A model generated the notes under the pieces. That model worked only from the letters and a program-made list of their open reading frames with translations. It searched no databases and was not told where the DNA came from. Shown piece by piece: positions 62,057 to 64,000 of a stretch of DNA of 64,000 nucleotides. Positions within the stretch are counted from its first letter, which is position 1. Each line of letters starts with the position of its first letter. Made by a program: the position numbers and the translations under genes. The stretch is from positions 240,184 to 304,183 of the forward strand of contig NZ_GL872282.1 in assembly GCF_000191065.1 (NCBI RefSeq). Direction: 5' to 3'. The DNA is from Prevotella multiformis DSM 16608. GTDB lineage: Bacteria; Bacteroidota; Bacteroidia; Bacteroidales; Bacteroidaceae.

Positions 62057-62096
62057 AGGCCTGTCTGAGAGCGGTCCCGGCTGAGCCGACAGTCCG

Positions 62097-62615
62097 TCAC
62101 AGTTCCAGAATTCTGATATCGGCATTGCCCATGGGCTTGATTTCCTTCATGGGCTTTCCATAATAGACACTCTGAACAGCCTTGTTGATGATTCCATGTC
62201 CCACGGCAAGCACCTTCTGGTCAGGATACTTCTCTCTCAGCCAGTCCAGGAAAGCTCCGGCCCTCTCCTTCAAGGCAGCCAGGCTCTCTATGTCGTCGGG
62301 CCAGAGAGAGGGGTCGTTCAGGTGAGACAGGTCAGGGATGTACTTCCCGGTAAATGATCCCCAGTCACGTTCGCGCAGCAAGGGCGTGGTCGTGACGGCC
62401 TGCCCGTGCAGCCGGGCGATCAGTTCGCAGGTGTGAATACTGCGACGGAGGTCGCTTGCCACAAAGGCATCTATCGGCTCGTCCTTCAGCTTTTCCGCCA
62501 CTTCCTCCGCCTGTCTTATCCCCGTTTCGTTGAGCTGTCCGGGCGTCTGTCCCTGCATGATGCGGTGCGCATTGTCTACGGTCTCGCCATGCCTTACAAG
62601 ATACAATAATGTCAT
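62097..62615 (-). CDS. Histidine phosphatase family protein
   Basis: 172 residues from the ATG at 62615. The catalytic motif LVRHGETVDN (His as phosphoacceptor) is followed by SDLRRSIHTCELI with Arg, ERDWGSF, and VLAVGHGIINKAV with the second His. These are phosphoglycerate mutase-like phosphatases (CobC/PhoE type); the substrate is not predictable. An in-frame ATG at 62654 is upstream of the -7 box and not used. It is divergent from the DUF308 gene. Confidence 0.92.
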   Translation of the reverse strand: MTLLYLVRHGETVDNAHRIMQGQTPGQLNETGIRQAEEVAEKLKDEPIDAFVASDLRRSIHTCELIARLHGQAVTTTPLLRERDWGSFTGKYIPDLSHLNDPSLWPDDIESLAALKERAGAFLDWLREKYPDQKVLAVGHGIINKAVQSVYYGKPMKEIKPMGNADIRILEL

Positions 62616-62634
62616 AACATCGTCATTTTGAATG

Positions 62635-62642
62635 CAAAAATA
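62635..62642 (-). promoter_or_regulatory. -7 box TATTTTTG of the histidine phosphatase gene
   Basis: Read leftward, TATTTTTG fits TAnnTTTG, 20 bases before the start at 62615. Confidence 0.55.
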
Positions 62643-62686
62643 GTAAAAAGTCAAGGACCGGCACCTTCCAAACAGGGATTATTTTG

Positions 62687-62694
62687 TATTTTTG
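62687..62694 (+). promoter_or_regulatory. -7 box TATTTTTG of the DUF308 gene
   Basis: TATTTTTG fits TAnnTTTG. It ends only 5 bases before the ATG at 62700, so transcription would begin at or next to the start codon. Confidence 0.55.
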
Positions 62695-62699
62695 TACCC

Positions 62700-63347
62700 A
62701 TGAAAGTACTTCAATTTTCAGCCATAAGGGCTATTATCGTATTAGCGACGGGCTTTCTCCTCGTTAAATACCGGGAGGAAACCATGACGTGGATGACCAT
62801 CCTCGTCGGTGTTCTCTTCTTCCTCACAGGACTTATCTCCTGCGTGGTTTATTATATTGAGAAAGAGAAAGCCGCCAGGAGGGCAGCCCGGGCGGAGACG
62901 GAAGAAGGCACCGCCCAGCCGCCCTCCTTCCCCGTTGCCGGGATCGGGAATATGCTTCTCGGCATCATCCTTGCCCTCATGCCCGACAGTTTCATCACAT
63001 GGGTGGTCTACATTCTAGCAGCACTGCTCATCCTCGGAGCCGTCAGCCAGCTCATGAGTCTCTCCCGCTCCCGGCAGTATGCACACGTCCCGTTCTACTT
63101 CTGGCTCTTCCCGACGGCCATCCTCGTCGTAGCCATTCTCGTAATCAGCAAGCCGATTGAGGCCGCCGCCCTGCCCTTGATGATCGTAGGATGGACGCTG
63201 ATGTGCTACGGGGTCATCGAACTGGCCCTGCTCATCCGCCTGCATCATGTCAGGAAAGCCTACGAGAAAGCCGAAGAAGCCAAGATCGTTACCGGCAGCA
63301 AGATGGTGACAGACAATATTGAAGATGCCGAGATCGTGGAGGAATAG
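62700..63347 (+). CDS. DUF308 (HdeD-like) membrane protein
   Basis: 215 residues from the ATG at 62700. About six membrane segments are arranged as two triplets of DUF308 (segments near 8-24, 31-50, 77-95, 97-117, 128-150, 155-178), followed by a charged cytoplasmic tail (KAYEKAEEAK, EDAEIVEE). HdeD in E. coli has been linked to acid resistance at high cell density; other family members are uncharacterised. The next gene starts 3 bases after the stop, so it is coupled to the repair methyltransferase. Confidence 0.88.
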   Translation: MKVLQFSAIRAIIVLATGFLLVKYREETMTWMTILVGVLFFLTGLISCVVYYIEKEKAARRAARAETEEGTAQPPSFPVAGIGNMLLGIILALMPDSFITWVVYILAALLILGAVSQLMSLSRSRQYAHVPFYFWLFPTAILVVAILVISKPIEAAALPLMIVGWTLMCYGVIELALLIRLHHVRKAYEKAEEAKIVTGSKMVTDNIEDAEIVEE

Positions 63348-63350
63348 CCC

Positions 63351-63863
63351 ATGCGTTTCCGTCACTATGTCTCCCCTGTCGGCCCTCTTCTGATTGCCGC
63401 AGACAATGATGTCCTCGCCTATTGTCTCTGGGAAGATGTGCCGGATACCGCATGGCCGGCACACTGGACAGAAGACAGGGACAGGCAATGCCGCCTGCTC
63501 TCAGAGACCTGCCGGCAGCTGGATGAATACTTCTCCGGCGAGAGGGAGACCTTCAGGCTGCCTGTACGTCTTGCCGGGACGGTCTTCCAGCGGCGTGTAT
63601 GGGACACCCTGACACGGATTCCGTACGGCAGGACGGTGACCTACAAGGAACTGGCACGGCAGACCGGCAATGCGAAGGCGGCACGTGCCGCGGGCAATGC
63701 CAACCGCCGCAATCCGCTGATGATCATCCTTCCCTGTCACAGGGTGGTAGGAAGCAACGGCGAGACGGGCGGCTACGCCGGCGGTACAGACAGGAAGATA
63801 TGGCTGCTGGAACACGAGAGATGCAGCCACGGCGGCCGTACAGCTACGGAAGAGACACCATAA
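63351..63863 (+). CDS. ogt: Methylated-DNA--[protein]-cysteine S-methyltransferase
   Basis: 170 residues. A variable N-terminal domain (1-80) is followed by the conserved DNA-binding domain: TVFQRRVWDTLTRIPYGRTVTYKELA (HTH), AARAAGNANRRNP, and the active site ILPCHRVVGSNG, whose Cys takes the alkyl group from O6-alkylguanine. A C-terminal GGYAGGTDRKIWLLEHE completes it. It starts 3 bases after the DUF308 gene. It lacks an AraC domain, so it is Ogt-type, not Ada. Confidence 0.96.
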   Translation: MRFRHYVSPVGPLLIAADNDVLAYCLWEDVPDTAWPAHWTEDRDRQCRLLSETCRQLDEYFSGERETFRLPVRLAGTVFQRRVWDTLTRIPYGRTVTYKELARQTGNAKAARAAGNANRRNPLMIILPCHRVVGSNGETGGYAGGTDRKIWLLEHERCSHGGRTATEETP

Positions 63864-63909
63864 CGGGGCAGACGATACGGCAATGCACCGGACGCACCTG
63901 TCCCTTGCA

Positions 63910-63930
63910 GATGCAGCGACAGGCTGCATC
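63910..63930 (+). terminator. Hairpin after ogt
   Basis: GATGCAGC (63910-63917) pairs with GCTGCATC (63923-63930) around GACAG. There is no long T tract, so it is a weak terminator candidate. The last 70 bases of the window show no gene. Confidence 0.4.
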
Positions 63931-64000
63931 GTTATTCCGGCAGGATGTATCGGTACGGAGGAAAGAAAGCAGATGCCCTCGGCCGTCCCACGAGAAAGAT

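Larger units (their letters stand above)
61626..62096. other. Spacer with terminator and dispersed repeat copy
   Basis: About 470 bases with no gene. It contains a terminator at 61836-61876 and repeat copy 2 at 61995-62056. Confidence 0.45.

Overview
The window looks like a Bacteroidales chromosome, most likely Prevotella or a close relative. Three things point there: Bacteroidetes-type -7 promoter boxes (TAnnTTTG) in front of many genes, type IX secretion genes (porE, porW, porX), and a CTnDOT-type integrative element. The species cannot be named from the sequence alone. Base composition shifts along the window: GC-rich mobile element at the left, moderately GC-rich core genes, an AT-rich polysaccharide cluster at about 29-39 kb, then core genes again.

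1 to about 9.8 kb is one end of an integrative conjugative element that continues off the left edge. Read from its chromosomal end it carries a 411-residue tyrosine integrase with the CTnDOT catalytic set (Ser in place of the first Arg), a RhuM-like protein, two rightward HTH proteins, and a leftward operon (two small HTH proteins, a DUF4099/DUF3945 protein, topoisomerase III). That operon has the order of the CTnDOT excision operon xis2c-xis2d-orf3-exc. A DUF1896 protein and a large N6-methylase, cut by the window edge, follow. No tetQ, rteA, rteB or rteC lies between integrase and excision operon.

9.8-28.9 kb is mainly core genome: a HAD phosphatase, a CDF cation transporter, a 1134-residue GH18-like/deacetylase/GT2 fusion, a TonB-plug protein without a barrel, mutS2, porE, an RsmF-like methyltransferase, thyA, folA, a surface lipoprotein and a GH92 mannosidase.

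29-38.6 kb is a leftward capsule or O-antigen type cluster: four glycosyltransferases of GT4 and GT2 type, a Wzy-like polymerase, a Caps_synth/GT32-like transferase, a Wzx flippase and a CDP-glycerol-type glycerophosphotransferase. It is followed to the right by about 2 kb of gene debris holding a frameshifted AAA ATPase remnant and a transposase-less element with terminal inverted repeats.

40.6-64 kb holds a DEDDh exonuclease, a DUF6155 protein, an acyltransferase with an unusually structured leader, a UvrD-like helicase with an exonuclease domain inside it, a SemiSWEET transporter, tRNA-Pro, aroA, porW-porX-tsaE, a GHL10 glycosidase whose C-terminus looks like a type IX sorting signal, a zinc-ribbon pair upstream of pyruvate kinase, a histidine phosphatase, a DUF308 protein and an O6-alkylguanine repair methyltransferase. 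The best candidates for new biology are the acyltransferase leader RNA (42975-43119), the helicase-exonuclease fusion, the excision-control region of the mobile element, and the zinc-ribbon/pyk operon.
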